NCBI RefSeq assembly: GCF_003752415.1
Contig: NZ_RKHG01000001.1
Location: 2,852,001 to 2,916,000 of the forward strand
Source of the DNA: Luteococcus japonicus
Lineage (GTDB): Bacteria; Actinomycetota; Actinomycetes; Propionibacteriales; Propionibacteriaceae
Reading direction: 5' to 3'
Length of the DNA stretch: 64,000 bases
In this document: positions 1 through 8,670 of the stretch, piece by piece
Position numbering within the stretch: position 1 is the stretch's first letter
Layout of the letters: the number at the start of each line of letters is the position of its first letter
The notes under the pieces: generated by a model
What the model saw: only the letters and a program-made list of their open reading frames with translations
What the model was told of the DNA's origin: nothing
The model's database searches: none
Position numbers and translations under genes: made by a program

Positions 1-1303
1 GCGGCAGTGGCGGCAGGGTCACCACCATCGTGGCCGCGAGGACCTGACGCAGTGCATGCAAGGGGAGCGCAAGGATGGTCTGGCTCACGTTGTAGGCGCG
101 GGGCTTGGGTCCTTCCCAGCCCATGGTGGCCAGCTCGCGCCCCATGGCCTCAATTTCGCTCCTGAGGCGTTCGATGGCGGGCAACGCGGTGCTTCGGGGC
201 AGGAGGTCGGCCACGTAATCTTCCGTCACCTCAGCCAGCTTCCTTTCAGCCTCCGTGAGCCGTTCGGACAGCCGTGCGGCGGGGTCGGGGGCATCATTGC
301 GAGGCAGGAGTGCCGCCTTCGCGCTGGCTATTTCCAGCCGCCAGAGCAGCAGAGCCATGACGGCCCTGTCGATGTCCTCCCGGTCGCGGTTGAGGTGGGC
401 GTTGGTCCGGCACCGGTAGGCCTGTCGCTTGCCCCCGGCGGTGTTCATCACGCCGCCGGCAATCATGGACTCACCGCACTTGCCGCAGATGAACAGGCCC
501 GTTCCGAGCCCTTGGACGACGCCGCGCTCATGGCCGGTGTAGCGGCGGTTGGGAGAGTTGAGGATGACCTCGGCGCGGCGGAAGACCTCGCGGGGGATGA
601 GCGGCTCCCATTGAGGCTCGACATCGAAGACTTCGCCTCGAAAGGTCGAAATCCCCGCGTACACGGGTTGAGTCAGTCGGCTGCGAATGACCGTTCGGCT
701 TGATGGTGCATCTGGCGCTATCTGGATGAAGGCGTCGCGGGCTGCCTCCAGGTTGTGGGTGCGGATGAAGGTCTCGAACAGGGTCGGGATGGCCAGGCAG
801 GCTTCCTCCGTGGCTGTCCCATCTGCGTTGTATCCCCAGATACGCCCCGAGGTGAGTAGGCCTTTCTGAGCCTTCGCCCTGGCAGCCGCGATGACGCGCT
901 CGGACTTGTGCTGGGACTCGAACCGGCTGACCACCGTCAGGATGCTGCCGCTCATCACCGCCGAGGCATCACTGGTGTCAACGATGGTGCCGGTGACGGG
1001 ATGGATTAGCAGACCATTGATGCGCAGCAGTCGTTGCAGGTCGTCCAGCGAGCGGGTTACCCGGTCGAGATGCCAGCACAGGAGCACGTCTGCCCGACCG
1101 GATGTGAGTAGCTCCACCGTCCGCTCGAAGGCCGGACGACGAACACCGCTGTACGCACTGACGGAGTTGTCCACGCACACCTCGATGACCTCGTACCCCT
1201 CGCGTCGGGCCAGCGCCCGGCACTCCAGCTCCTGGCGCTCCACGCCAGCTCCGTCTCGCTGGTCCAGCGAGATGCGGCAGTAGATGACGGCGGCACGAGG
1301 CAT
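1..1303 (-). CDS. Serine recombinase (large resolvase/integrase type), 3' end outside window
   Basis: The frame opens at ATG 1301-1303 and reads leftwards for 434 codons to the window edge with no stop in the parts I checked, so the C-terminus is missing. The N-terminus reads AVIYCRISLDQRDG: the Y-x-R-x-S motif puts the catalytic serine at residue 12. LLCWHLDRVTRS (about residues 75-86) matches the conserved D-R-x-x-R segment of the resolvase domain. A recombinase domain follows, then a zinc ribbon that starts with the pair CGKC near residue 270 and a further Cys about 20 residues on, then a helical region. This order is that of large serine integrases, which move phages and integrative elements. 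The gene starts about 30 bp from a copy of the msrA 3' end, as expected for an integrase next to its attachment site. The element it mobilises would lie to the left, outside the window. Confidence 0.88.
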   Translation of the reverse strand, partial: MPRAAVIYCRISLDQRDGAGVERQELECRALARREGYEVIEVCVDNSVSAYSGVRRPAFERTVELLTSGRADVLLCWHLDRVTRSLDDLQRLLRINGLLIHPVTGTIVDTSDASAVMSGSILTVVSRFESQHKSERVIAAARAKAQKGLLTSGRIWGYNADGTATEEACLAIPTLFETFIRTHNLEAARDAFIQIAPDAPSSRTVIRSRLTQPVYAGISTFRGEVFDVEPQWEPLIPREVFRRAEVILNSPNRRYTGHERGVVQGLGTGLFICGKCGESMIAGGVMNTAGGKRQAYRCRTNAHLNRDREDIDRAVMALLLWRLEIASAKAALLPRNDAPDPAARLSERLTEAERKLAEVTEDYVADLLPRSTALPAIERLRSEIEAMGRELATMGWEGPKPRAYNVSQTILALPLHALRQVLAATMVVTLPPLP

Positions 1304-1333
1304 ACGCGTCAGCCTAGAACAGGGGTCTGACAA

Positions 1334-1450
1334 TCATCGACAGACACCAGTGCCATGACTGGGGCAATAACCTCCGGGGTTCCTACATGGTCATTGAAGC
1401 AGTCATAGACAGACGCCCGTGCCATGACTGGGACAATAACCACCGGGCAC
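1334..1450. repeat. Two diverged copies of the msrA 3' end, possible attachment-site remnant
   Basis: Two copies with a 69-bp offset lie at 1334-1381 and 1403-1450. Read on the minus strand both encode [13 protein letters not shown], followed by Arg-stop in the left copy and Leu-stop in the right copy. The right copy is the true end of msrA; the left copy is a detached tail with an in-frame stop just upstream. Across the 13 shared codons there are four nucleotide differences, all at third positions and all synonymous. The left copy is therefore the end of another functional msrA allele rather than a chance or recent slippage repeat. Its position beside a serine recombinase gene suggests an attachment site or a relic of tandem integration. 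That role is inference: serine integrases often share only a very short core between sites. Confidence 0.7.
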
Positions 1451-1951
1451 ACGGTCCAGGTACTGCTGGTGGAATTCCTCGGCCAGCCAGAACTGCCCGG
1501 CCGCCTCGATCGTCGTGGTGATGGAGCCGTAGCCCGCGGCGGACAGGCTGGTCTGGAAGGTGGCCCGCATCCGCGCAGCCGTTTCGGCCTGCTCGTCGTC
1601 GACCGTGAACAGCGCCGAGCGGTACTGGCTGCCGACGTCATTGCCCTGCCGGTCACCCTGCGTTGGGTCGTGGTTCTCGAAGAAGACCCGCAGCAGCTCC
1701 TCGTAGCCCACCACCGACGGGTCGAAGACCACGCGCACCGTCTCCGCGTGCCCGGTTCGTCCGGTGCAGGTCTGCTCATAGCTGGGGTTGGCCAGCTGCC
1801 CGCCCATGTAGCCCACGGCCGTCGACAACACCCCGTCGTGCTGCCAGAAGAGCTTCTCCGCGCCCCAGAAACAGCCCATGGCGAAGTAGGCCGTCCGGCT
1901 GCCGGGGAAGTCACGGTCCAGGGGATCACCAAAGATGCGATGGAAGAGCAT
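1403..1951 (-). CDS. msrA: Peptide-methionine (S)-S-oxide reductase
   Basis: The protein has 182 residues, normal for MsrA. It reduces the S-epimer of methionine sulfoxide in proteins at the expense of thioredoxin. The catalytic motif GCFWG is present with the nucleophilic Cys at about residue 27. The conserved block with GYMGG and, further on, [11 protein letters not shown] follows. The C-terminal [14 protein letters not shown] supplies the resolving Cys region. The start at ATG 1949-1951 leaves 33 bp to the divergent nitrobindin-like gene, so the promoters must be compact or overlap coding sequence. The 3' end carries one of the two near-identical repeats next to the serine recombinase, so the last codons may have been supplied by an integrating element. 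Confidence 0.93.
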   Translation of the reverse strand: MLFHRIFGDPLDRDFPGSRTAYFAMGCFWGAEKLFWQHDGVLSTAVGYMGGQLANPSYEQTCTGRTGHAETVRVVFDPSVVGYEELLRVFFENHDPTQGDRQGNDVGSQYRSALFTVDDEQAETAARMRATFQTSLSAAGYGSITTTIEAAGQFWLAEEFHQQYLDRVPGGYCPSHGTGVCL

Positions 1952-1984
1952 GCCTGCACACTAGCTCGCGCCTACGCTGGGGTC

Positions 1985-2455
1985 ATGACGAGCAATCCCG
2001 TGGAAGCCCTGCAGCCCCTGATCGGCACCTGGCGGGGTGAGGGTCACGGCAACTATCCGACCATCGAGGCCTTCGACTACACCGAGGAGATCACCTTCGC
2101 CGACGTGGGCAAGCCCTTCCTCGTCTACCACCAGCGCACCTGGGCACCCGACGGGCGCCCCCTGCACGTGGAGATGGGCTACCTGCGCACGCCCAGCCCC
2201 GGCGTGGTGGAGATCACGATGGCCCTGCCCACAGGCCAGGCCGAGACCGGCGTCGGCACCGTGGCTGCGGATCCCTTCCAGATCACCCTGGACTGTGTGG
2301 TGGCAAGCACTCCGTCTGCCAAGCCGGTCACGGGCAGCCGCCGTGCCCTGGGCCTGGACGGTGACGTGCTGCAGACCAGCTACGCCATGGCTGCGATGGG
2401 GCTGGAGTTGCAACCGCACCTGACCAGCCGCCTGGTGCGTCAGGCCGCTGGGTAG
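1985..2455 (+). CDS. Nitrobindin-like heme-binding beta-barrel protein (FABP family)
   Basis: The 156-residue protein opens with MTSNPVEALQPLIGTWRGEG. The G-x-W-x-G-x-G signature is diagnostic of the nitrobindin/THAP4-like beta-barrel family, formerly DUF1794. Family members bind ferric heme and are proposed to react with nitric oxide or peroxynitrite. Later strands (VYHQRTWAPDGRPLHVEMGY, and the block starting VVEITMALPTGQ) fit the family pattern. ATG 1985 gives the standard N-terminus. The reading frame stays open upstream, but there it crosses the opposite-strand msrA gene. The 3' end overlaps the convergent polysaccharide deacetylase gene by 16 bp. Divergence from msrA suggests a shared oxidative or nitrosative stress context, which is inference. 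Confidence 0.82.
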   Translation: MTSNPVEALQPLIGTWRGEGHGNYPTIEAFDYTEEITFADVGKPFLVYHQRTWAPDGRPLHVEMGYLRTPSPGVVEITMALPTGQAETGVGTVAADPFQITLDCVVASTPSAKPVTGSRRALGLDGDVLQTSYAMAAMGLELQPHLTSRLVRQAAG

Positions 2456-3237
2456 AGCGTGCCGGCCTTCGTCGCGCCCAACAGCTGGGTGACGGTGACC
2501 AGCGTGTAACCCTGCTTCTGCAGGGCGTCGATGGTGGGGGCCGCCGCATCCACCGTCCAGGGGTGGATGTCGTGCATCAGCAGGATGGAATTGCGGCTGG
2601 CGCGCTGGAGGGTGAGTTTCGTGATGATGGCGGCCGTGTCGTGGCCGGCGACCCAGTCCTCCGGGGAGTTGTTCCAGACCACGACGGCCAGCCCGTGGGC
2701 CCCGGCGATCTGGTCCGTGCGGCTGGTACGGGCCGCGTAGGGAGGGCGCACCAGCGTCGGCTTGCTGCCCGTCAGCTTCTGCAGGACCGCATTGGTGCGG
2801 CTCAGCTCCCAAGCCACCTTCGCGTCGGGCAGGTCGCTGATGGCCTTGTGGTCATAGGTGTGGCTGGCGATCTCGAAGCCCTGGGTCTGCGCCTGCTTGA
2901 CGATCTGCGGGTAGGTCTCGGCCGCATTGCCCAGCATGAACAGGGTGGCGGTGGCCTTGCGATCGGTGAAGGCCTTCAGCAGCTTCGGGGTGAGCGGGCT
3001 GGGGCCGTCGTCGTAGGTGAGCGCAATGCACTTCTCCTTCGCGCAGTCCACCTCCGGCCGGGGAGCGTCGGCCGCGGGCCGGGGCATCGACGACGGGACG
3101 GGCGGTGTGGATGAGGCGGCGGGGCCGGCGCCCGTCACGGGAGGGGCGCTGTGGTGCCCTTCAGCCGCGCAGCCGACCGAACCGAGGGCAAGCAGCAGGA
3201 CCAGTGGGACAGGCAGATGCCACCGAGGATTCTTCAC
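2440..3237 (-). CDS. Lipoprotein polysaccharide deacetylase (NodB domain)
   Basis: The 265-residue protein has a signal peptide ending in the lipobox LGSVGC, so it should be lipid-anchored outside the membrane, followed by a Pro/Ser/Ala-rich linker to about residue 65. The NodB domain shows motif 1 TYDDGPS, motif 2 SHTYDH (the metal-binding HxxxH) and motif 3 RPPYAART. WNNSPEDW and ILLMHDIHPWT match motifs 4 and 5. Members remove N- or O-acetyl groups from peptidoglycan or other surface glycans. The exact substrate cannot be told from sequence. It converges on the nitrobindin-like gene with a short overlap and lies 9 bp downstream of ung on the same strand. Confidence 0.9.
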   Translation of the reverse strand: MKNPRWHLPVPLVLLLALGSVGCAAEGHHSAPPVTGAGPAASSTPPVPSSMPRPAADAPRPEVDCAKEKCIALTYDDGPSPLTPKLLKAFTDRKATATLFMLGNAAETYPQIVKQAQTQGFEIASHTYDHKAISDLPDAKVAWELSRTNAVLQKLTGSKPTLVRPPYAARTSRTDQIAGAHGLAVVVWNNSPEDWVAGHDTAAIITKLTLQRASRNSILLMHDIHPWTVDAAAPTIDALQKQGYTLVTVTQLLGATKAGTLYPAA

Positions 3238-3246
3238 GCACTGACT

Positions 3247-3942
3247 CTACGGGTGGGCAGGGTCTGGCAGACGCCAGTCGATGGGGCCGGCACCCTGCTC
3301 GGCCAGCAACTGGTTGGCGCGGCTGAAGGGCCGTGAGCCGAAGAAGCCCGAACGGGCCGACAGGGGCGACGGATGCGGGCTGGCGATCATGGGGACCTGA
3401 CCCAACATCGGCCGCAGGGACTGGGCGTCGCGGCCCCACAGGATGGCCACCAGCGGGCCCTCCCGCTCCACCAGGGCCTCGATGGCGCGCTGTGTGACGG
3501 CCTCCCACCCCTTGCCCCGATGGGACCCGGCGGCACCCGGCCGGACGGTGAGCACCCGGTTGAGCAGCAGGACACCCTGGTCGAACCAGGCCGACAGGTC
3601 ACCGTGGGCGGCGGGTTCGATCCCCAGGTCCTCACGCAGCTCGGTGTAGATGTTCTGCAGGCTTCGCGGGACGGGCCGGACGTCGGGCTCGACGGAGAAG
3701 CTGAGTCCCACCGGATGCCCGGGGGTGGGGTAGGGGTCCTGCCCGACGACCAGAACCCGCACGTCGGCCAGCGGCCGGGTGAAGGCCCGCAGTACCCGGT
3801 CACCGGCAGGCAGATAGCCCCGACCCTCCGCGATCTCGGTGCGCAGGAAGTCACCCATCCGGTGCACCTGCTCCTCGACGGGTGCCAGGGCGGCCGCCCA
3901 GTCTGGCGCGATGATCTGGTCCAGAGGGCGAGGGGCGTTCAT
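3247..3942 (-). CDS. ung: Uracil-DNA glycosylase, family 1
   Basis: The 231-residue protein removes uracil from DNA in base excision repair. The water-activating loop GQDPYPTPG carries the catalytic Asp near residue 69. The DNA-intercalation loop [18 protein letters not shown] carries the catalytic His near residue 190. [17 protein letters not shown] is the conserved uracil pocket strand. Length and motif order are canonical for the Ung family. The start codon overlaps the stop of the upstream MFS gene (ATGA arrangement), so the two are probably cotranscribed and translationally coupled. Confidence 0.97.
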   Translation of the reverse strand: MNAPRPLDQIIAPDWAAALAPVEEQVHRMGDFLRTEIAEGRGYLPAGDRVLRAFTRPLADVRVLVVGQDPYPTPGHPVGLSFSVEPDVRPVPRSLQNIYTELREDLGIEPAAHGDLSAWFDQGVLLLNRVLTVRPGAAGSHRGKGWEAVTQRAIEALVEREGPLVAILWGRDAQSLRPMLGQVPMIASPHPSPLSARSGFFGSRPFSRANQLLAEQGAGPIDWRLPDPAHP

Positions 3943-5153
3943 GCGGTCTCCAAGGTGTTGGGCCGGGGTGCGGAATACCGCGGCATGGTCCAGGACAGGG
4001 CGGCGCCGGCCAGCAGGAGCAGGCCGCCGGTGGCGAAGGCAATGCCCATCCCGAAGGCGTCGGCCAGGGCGCCTGCGGCCAGCGGGCCGATGATCGCGCC
4101 CAGGTCACTCATCATCGAGAAGGTGGCGACGGGTGCACCCCCACGTCCACCGGTGACGTCGCCCAGCACCGCCGTCGGGGCAGTGGAGTGGGCGGCCGAC
4201 CCGATGCCGTAGACGCACAGCACCGCGGTCAGCACCCAGATGGTGGGCGACCACGGCATCGCCAGGGCGGCCAGTCCGGTGGCCAGCCCGGCCAGGATCA
4301 TCAGGGGCCGACGGCCGATGGTGTCCACGGCGCGGCCCACCGGGCCCAGCGCGATGGTCTGTGCGACGGCGGCGATGGCGAAGGCGATGCCCGTCCACGA
4401 CGTCGACTTGTGCAGGACCTCGGTGACCAGCACCGGCACCAGCGAGCTGCGCACCCCGAAGGACTGCCAGCCCTGGGCGAAATTGCTGAGGCAGGCCGCC
4501 CGGTAACGCACATCCCGCACCGCCTCGGACAAGGCCATCTCCGGCTTCTCGGACTTCTCGACCTGACCCTGCGGGCGGCTCAGCAGACACAGGCCCACGA
4601 TGCCGGCCACGCTCAACGTCGCCGCGTAGACGAAGAAGGGGGCGGTCAGCGAGATGGCCGCGAACAGGCCACCGACGGCCGGGCCCGCCATGCCCCCGAT
4701 CAGGAAACCGCCCGAGTACAGGGCCGACGCCCGCCCACGCAGCTGCGGCTCGACGGTACGCAGCAGCAGCGTCATCGCGGCGACCGTGAACATCGCGGAG
4801 CCGATGCCGCCCAGTGCCCGCATCCCCAGCAGCGCCCAGAAGCTCGTCGCCAAACCGGCCGCCGCAGAGGATGCTGCGACGATGAACATGCCCACGCCCA
4901 GCACCGAGCGTTCGCCCAGCCGGGAGATGAGCGGGGTGCAGGCCGGGCTGGTCAACAGCCGCATGGCGGCGAAGGCGCTGATCACCATCCCCACCATCAG
5001 GTTGCTGACCTCGAAGCTGCGCGCGAAGACGGGCAGGACGGGGACCATGACGCCGAAGCCCACGGACACACAGAAGGCGATGATGGACAGCACCCACACG
5101 TCGCGGGGCAGGCCTCGGCTGTCGCGGGAGATCACGGCAAGGGGGTTGAGCAC
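3939..5153 (-). CDS. MFS transporter, 12-TM drug/metabolite efflux type
   Basis: With GTG 5151-5153 as start the protein has 404 residues. Twelve hydrophobic segments are visible in two halves separated by a charged loop (around [12 protein letters not shown]). The loop after TM2 ([20 protein letters not shown]) and the corresponding loop of the second half ([18 protein letters not shown]) are the A-like MFS signatures. Substrate is unknown. Upstream in-frame alternatives run into the opposite-strand AI-2E-type gene, so the start is the least certain part. The 3' end overlaps ung by 3 bp. Confidence 0.85.
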   Translation of the reverse strand: MLNPLAVISRDSRGLPRDVWVLSIIAFCVSVGFGVMVPVLPVFARSFEVSNLMVGMVISAFAAMRLLTSPACTPLISRLGERSVLGVGMFIVAASSAAAGLATSFWALLGMRALGGIGSAMFTVAAMTLLLRTVEPQLRGRASALYSGGFLIGGMAGPAVGGLFAAISLTAPFFVYAATLSVAGIVGLCLLSRPQGQVEKSEKPEMALSEAVRDVRYRAACLSNFAQGWQSFGVRSSLVPVLVTEVLHKSTSWTGIAFAIAAVAQTIALGPVGRAVDTIGRRPLMILAGLATGLAALAMPWSPTIWVLTAVLCVYGIGSAAHSTAPTAVLGDVTGGRGGAPVATFSMMSDLGAIIGPLAAGALADAFGMGIAFATGGLLLLAGAALSWTMPRYSAPRPNTLETA

Positions 5154-5204
5154 GGTGCACAGGTTAGCCTTGGTGACGAACACCGATTCGAAAGGTCCCG
5201 ACGC

Positions 5205-6446
5205 ATGGCACTTCGCCCCCTGTCCCGCGAGGCCCACCAAGACTCCGGCCCGAAGGCCGTCGCAGTGGAAGACCAGTCCGGCCAGGTGATCACCCGCGAG
5301 ATGCTCGCCGAGGAGGCCGCCACGCCCGGCGTCGTCCCGCACGGCATCCAGCTGGCTGCCGGCTGGTTCTGGCGTCTGCTGGTGATCGGGGCCGGCCTGT
5401 ACGGCATCTGGTTCGTGCTCTCCGGCCTGTCCGAGGTGGTCATCCCCCTCTTCGTCGCGCTGCTCTTCACGGCCGCACTGTGGCCCATGAAGACCTGGCT
5501 GCAGGGCAGGGGTCTCCCGCGGGGAGCGGCCGCCGGGCTCAGCCTGCTGGCGCTCGTCGCCCTCGTGGCCGCCATCTTCTCGCTGGTGGGTGCGCAGATC
5601 GCGTCCCAGAGTTCCAGCCTGGCCGACGCCTCGGTGAAGAGCTACGAGCAGTTCATGAACTGGCTGGCCAGCGGGCCGCTGCAATTGCACGAGACGCAGA
5701 TCGACGGATGGACCCAGAAGGGCATTGTCTGGGCCAAGAGCCAGCAGTCGGTCTTCACCGGTTACGCCGCCGCGGCCGGTGCCCAGCTGGGGCACTTCTT
5801 CGCCGGCATCGCCCTTGCGTTGTTCGCGCTGTTCTACTTTCTCTATGAGGGGCGGACCTTCGCCCGCGCCGGCTTCTCGCTGGTGCCGAAGGGATCTCGC
5901 AGCCGGATCGCCGATGCATGCGGCAAGGGTTGGACCTCGTTGGTCTCCTATGTGCGGGCCGCCGTGATCGTCGCCGCCGTCGACGGCCTGGGTGCCGGCA
6001 TCGGCGCCGCACTGGTTGGCTCCGACCTCTTCCTGGCCATTGGCGCGCTGACCTTCATCACGGCCTTCGTGCCGCTGCTCGGGGCCTTCGTCGCGGGCCT
6101 GGTCTCCACCAGTGTCGTGCTGCTCACCCTGGGATGGGTCAAGGCCCTGATCATGTTGGGCATCTTCGTCGCGGTGATGGAGCTGGAGGCCCATGTGCTG
6201 CAGCCCTTCCTGCTGGGCAAGGCGGTCTCCATCCATCCGCTGGCCGTGCTCTACGGTCTGGCAGTGGGCACCATCCTGGCGGGAGTGGTCGGTGCGCTGT
6301 TCGCCGTCCCGATGCTGGCCTTCGCCAATGCCTTCATCCGGGCGATGCGTTCCCACGGCAGCCACGACGAGCTCCCCGCCGACGAGGAGAGCGGTCACGA
6401 ACCGGCCGCGGTGGCCCTGAGCGAAGATCCGTCAACCCAGCCGTGA
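5205..6446 (+). CDS. AI-2E transporter family (PerM-like) permease
   Basis: The 413-residue integral membrane protein starts at ATG 5205 behind a GAAAGG ribosome-binding site. After about 45 soluble residues it has two to three TM helices, a long soluble segment (about residues 125-205), and a cluster of TM helices that includes the conserved FITAFVPLLGAFVAG and HPLAVLYGLAVG blocks of the family. The tail (after about 385) is acidic and polar. Family members include TqsA, which exports autoinducer-2, and Na+/H+ antiporter-like proteins; the name does not prove the substrate. It diverges from the MFS gene with about 50 bp between starts. Confidence 0.88.
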   Translation: MALRPLSREAHQDSGPKAVAVEDQSGQVITREMLAEEAATPGVVPHGIQLAAGWFWRLLVIGAGLYGIWFVLSGLSEVVIPLFVALLFTAALWPMKTWLQGRGLPRGAAAGLSLLALVALVAAIFSLVGAQIASQSSSLADASVKSYEQFMNWLASGPLQLHETQIDGWTQKGIVWAKSQQSVFTGYAAAAGAQLGHFFAGIALALFALFYFLYEGRTFARAGFSLVPKGSRSRIADACGKGWTSLVSYVRAAVIVAAVDGLGAGIGAALVGSDLFLAIGALTFITAFVPLLGAFVAGLVSTSVVLLTLGWVKALIMLGIFVAVMELEAHVLQPFLLGKAVSIHPLAVLYGLAVGTILAGVVGALFAVPMLAFANAFIRAMRSHGSHDELPADEESGHEPAAVALSEDPSTQP

Positions 6447-6471
6447 CACCCTGAAGGAACCCTCACAATGC

Positions 6472-6505
6472 AAGCCGCCCCTTCTGGAATGGAAGGAGCG
6501 GTTTT
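6472..6505 (+). terminator. Stem-loop with T-run after the AI-2E-type gene
   Basis: A 13-bp imperfect stem (6472-6484 with 6492-6504; one mismatch, one G-T pair) with a 7-nt loop ends in TTTT, a plausible rho-independent terminator for the permease gene. The right arm also contains GGAAGGAG, the only good Shine-Dalgarno-like string before the next gene, although at 18 nt it is too far from the ATG for a standard site. Confidence 0.6.
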
Positions 6506-6516
6506 ACATTTGTTGC

Positions 6517-7596
6517 ATGACCAATGACTTGACCGCGATCCTCGAGGACCTTGCCTCGGGGCGGATCGACGCCGCCGAGGCCGGGCGTCGGATCGATGCC
6601 ACGAAGGAACCGCAGGAACCGAAGGAACCGCAGGAAACACGAGCGCAGGCGGGCGAGGAAGCGCAGGCGAGCGTGGAACCCACGTGGGGGGCCATCGCCC
6701 GCGACCTCTTCGGTGCGGCCAGCGGCTTCGCCCAGGAGGCGGCGCGGGGCGCCGCGCATAGCGTCGACGGGGTGTGGCAGCACAGCAGCACTGTGCGGCA
6801 GCAGCCCGGCAAGCCCGAGCAGGACGGCGCCCCCTCCGGCCAGGGGCCCGTGGGCAGCCACGGGGTGGGTCGGGTACAGGTGCGCGCCACCGGGCGTCGC
6901 GTCCGGATCATCGGGGACGCCAGCATCGCGACCCTGGCTGCCGACGGGCCGCATGTGCTGCGCCGCAGTGGTGACGTGCTGGAGGTCACCTCCGACGGGG
7001 AACTGGGCGACGGGCTCGGCGGTTTCAGCTTGCTGCGCAGCCCGCTGACGGGCAGCGTGCTCAACCAAGGGCTCGGCGGCCTGCGCAATCTGGGCCTGGA
7101 CGACCTGCGCGGCATCGGCCTGGGCAAGGAACTGCTGCTGCGGGTCAACCCGGCCATCGCCGTTGACGTGGAACTGACCGCCGGCAGCCTCGCCACCATC
7201 AACCTCCCGCTGCTCGGCCGGGTGCGGGTCACGGCCGGGGGTGCCCAGCTGGGTGACGTGCGGCAGGTCACCGATGCCCTGGTGCAGGCGGGCAGCCTGA
7301 CCGCCCGAGGCCGCTTCGACCGAGGGCGCTCCCGGGTGCGCGTGGAGTCCGGCAACCTCGTCGTCGGCCTCGCCGGGGATGCCGATGTCGCCGTCCACGC
7401 GGATGCCCAGCTGGGGCGTGTCGTCTGGCCCGGTGGAGGAGTGGCCCTGCACGAGTACACGGCAGGGGACGGTGCGGGCCGGCTGGACCTGGCGGTCGTG
7501 ATGGGTGCCGCCAGCGTCCGGCACGACGGACACGACGAGACCCCAAACGAGGATTCCGCAGACGAACAGTCTTCGGAGCAGGAGGAACGGGCATGA
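6517..7596 (+). CDS. DUF4097-like putative adhesin/toastrack protein with N-terminal SHOCT-like helix
   Basis: The 359-residue protein has no signal peptide. Residues 4-24 (LTAILEDLASGRIDAAEAGR) form a short amphipathic helix pair of the SHOCT/YvlB-N type. A low-complexity KEPQEPKEPQE linker and a charged segment follow. From about residue 110 comes a beta-rich domain with many short Gly/Val/Asp repeats (GRRVRIIGDASIATL, AVDVELTAGSLATINLP, GDADVAVHADAQLG) typical of DUF4097/toastrack beta-helices. Function is not known. The last codons overlap the DUF2089 gene (ATGA), so the pair is an operon. No clear ribosome-binding site precedes the ATG, so a leaderless start is possible. Confidence 0.72.
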   Translation: MTNDLTAILEDLASGRIDAAEAGRRIDATKEPQEPKEPQETRAQAGEEAQASVEPTWGAIARDLFGAASGFAQEAARGAAHSVDGVWQHSSTVRQQPGKPEQDGAPSGQGPVGSHGVGRVQVRATGRRVRIIGDASIATLAADGPHVLRRSGDVLEVTSDGELGDGLGGFSLLRSPLTGSVLNQGLGGLRNLGLDDLRGIGLGKELLLRVNPAIAVDVELTAGSLATINLPLLGRVRVTAGGAQLGDVRQVTDALVQAGSLTARGRFDRGRSRVRVESGNLVVGLAGDADVAVHADAQLGRVVWPGGGVALHEYTAGDGAGRLDLAVVMGAASVRHDGHDETPNEDSADEQSSEQEERA

Positions 7597-8027
7597 CCAC
7601 GGACCAGGCAACCCACGACCACAGCCCCTATCGGGCCCCAGCGGACTGTCCGGTCTGCGCCGGGGAACTGCTCACCACCCGACTGGGCTGCCCAGGGTGC
7701 GGCTCGGAGGTGGGTGGCCGCTTCCAGCGCTGCCGCTTCTGTGCGCTGGACACCACACAGCTGGAGCTGCTGACCGTCTTCCTGGCCAGCCGTGGCAATC
7801 TGCGCGAGGTGGCCAAGCAACAGCAGGTCAGCTATCCGACCGCCCGCGCCCGGATCAGCGGGCTGCTGGCTGCGCTGGGGATCGAGGAGATCGGCGGTTC
7901 TGAGAGCGAGCCGGAGCCCGAGCCCGTGGGGGAACCCAGGGCGCTGACCCGCGACGAGCTGCTGGCCGCGGTCGCCGAGGGCAGGTTGGAGCCCTCCGAA
8001 GCGGCTCGGCTGATCGCCGGTCTCTGA
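7593..8027 (+). CDS. DUF2089 family zinc-ribbon/HTH protein
   Basis: The 144-residue protein opens with a double zinc ribbon (CPVCAGEL, CPGCGSEVGGRFQRCRFC) at residues 19-50. A helical region with a sigma-70 region 4/HTH character follows (LELLTVFLASRGNLREVAKQ then VSYPTARARISGLL), matching DUF2089. The C-terminus (LLAAVAEGRLEPSEAARLIA) is a short helical hairpin like the N-terminal helix of the upstream partner protein. A cytosolic nucleic-acid-binding or regulatory role is likely by family architecture. Translation is coupled to the preceding gene by a 4-bp overlap. Confidence 0.85.
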   Translation: MTTDQATHDHSPYRAPADCPVCAGELLTTRLGCPGCGSEVGGRFQRCRFCALDTTQLELLTVFLASRGNLREVAKQQQVSYPTARARISGLLAALGIEEIGGSESEPEPEPVGEPRALTRDELLAAVAEGRLEPSEAARLIAGL

Positions 8028-8038
8028 ACGGACACATG

Positions 8039-8080
8039 ACGAGCGGCTCCGCACCCCAGAGGGGGTGCGGAGCCGCTCGT
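8039..8080. terminator. Strong bidirectional hairpin terminator
   Basis: Perfect 19-bp arms (8039-8057 and 8062-8080) with a 4-nt AGAG loop lie between the convergent DUF2089 and greA genes. There is no long T-run, as is usual in high-GC actinobacteria. Confidence 0.88.
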
Positions 8081-8099
8081 CGCGTCGTCTGGCGTCGTG

Positions 8100-8606
8100 T
8101 CAGGCCTGGAAGTTCTCCACCTTCACGACGGTGATCTCGATGGTCTTGCCATTGGGGGCCTCGTAGCTGGAGCTCTCGCCCACCTTCTTGCCCAGCACCG
8201 CGGCGCCCAGCGGGGACTGCGGGCTGAAGACCTGGATGTCGACGGACTCGTCGAGACCCATCACCTCGCGGGAGCCCAGCAGGAAGGTGTCGGTGTCGTC
8301 CTCATCGCCGAAGTAGGCGACGGTGACCTGGGTACCCGGGGCGGCCTCGCCCGTCTTGGGGGCCTCGCCGACCTTGGCGCGACGCAGGATGTCCTCCAGC
8401 TGGAGGATGCGGGCCTCCATCTGGCCCTGCTCCTCGCGCGCGGCGTGGTAGCCGCCGTTCTCGGACAGGTCGCCCTCATCGCGGGCCTGGGCGATCTTGG
8501 TGGTGACCTCGGTACGGCCGTCGCCCTTGAGGTACTCCAGCTCGCCGGTCAGCTTGTCGTAGGCATCCTGGGTGAGCCAGACGACGTCGGTTGCGTTTTC
8601 AGACAT
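8100..8606 (-). CDS. greA: Transcription elongation factor GreA
   Basis: The 168-residue protein has the GreA layout: an N-terminal coiled coil (about residues 10-85) with the acidic tip ARDEGDLSENGGYHAA, whose Asp and Glu coordinate Mg in the RNA polymerase secondary channel, then an FKBP-like C-terminal domain ending in VTVVKVENFQA. It stimulates cleavage of backtracked transcripts. It is slightly longer than the E. coli protein (158). The order greA-DUF4307-mca is conserved with M. tuberculosis Rv1080c-Rv1082. Confidence 0.96.
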   Translation of the reverse strand: MSENATDVVWLTQDAYDKLTGELEYLKGDGRTEVTTKIAQARDEGDLSENGGYHAAREEQGQMEARILQLEDILRRAKVGEAPKTGEAAPGTQVTVAYFGDEDDTDTFLLGSREVMGLDESVDIQVFSPQSPLGAAVLGKKVGESSSYEAPNGKTIEITVVKVENFQA

Positions 8607-8670
8607 CCCGAAAACCTACCATCGGAGGGAGCGGGGGCCAAGGACCCTGTGCCCTTCTTCAGGCTCGGCC

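Noticed and set aside
6601-6640. Short near-repeats of GAACCGCAG/GAACCGAAG as a regulatory iteron
   Set aside because: They encode the low-complexity KEPQEPKEPQE linker inside a gene, so coding slippage explains them.
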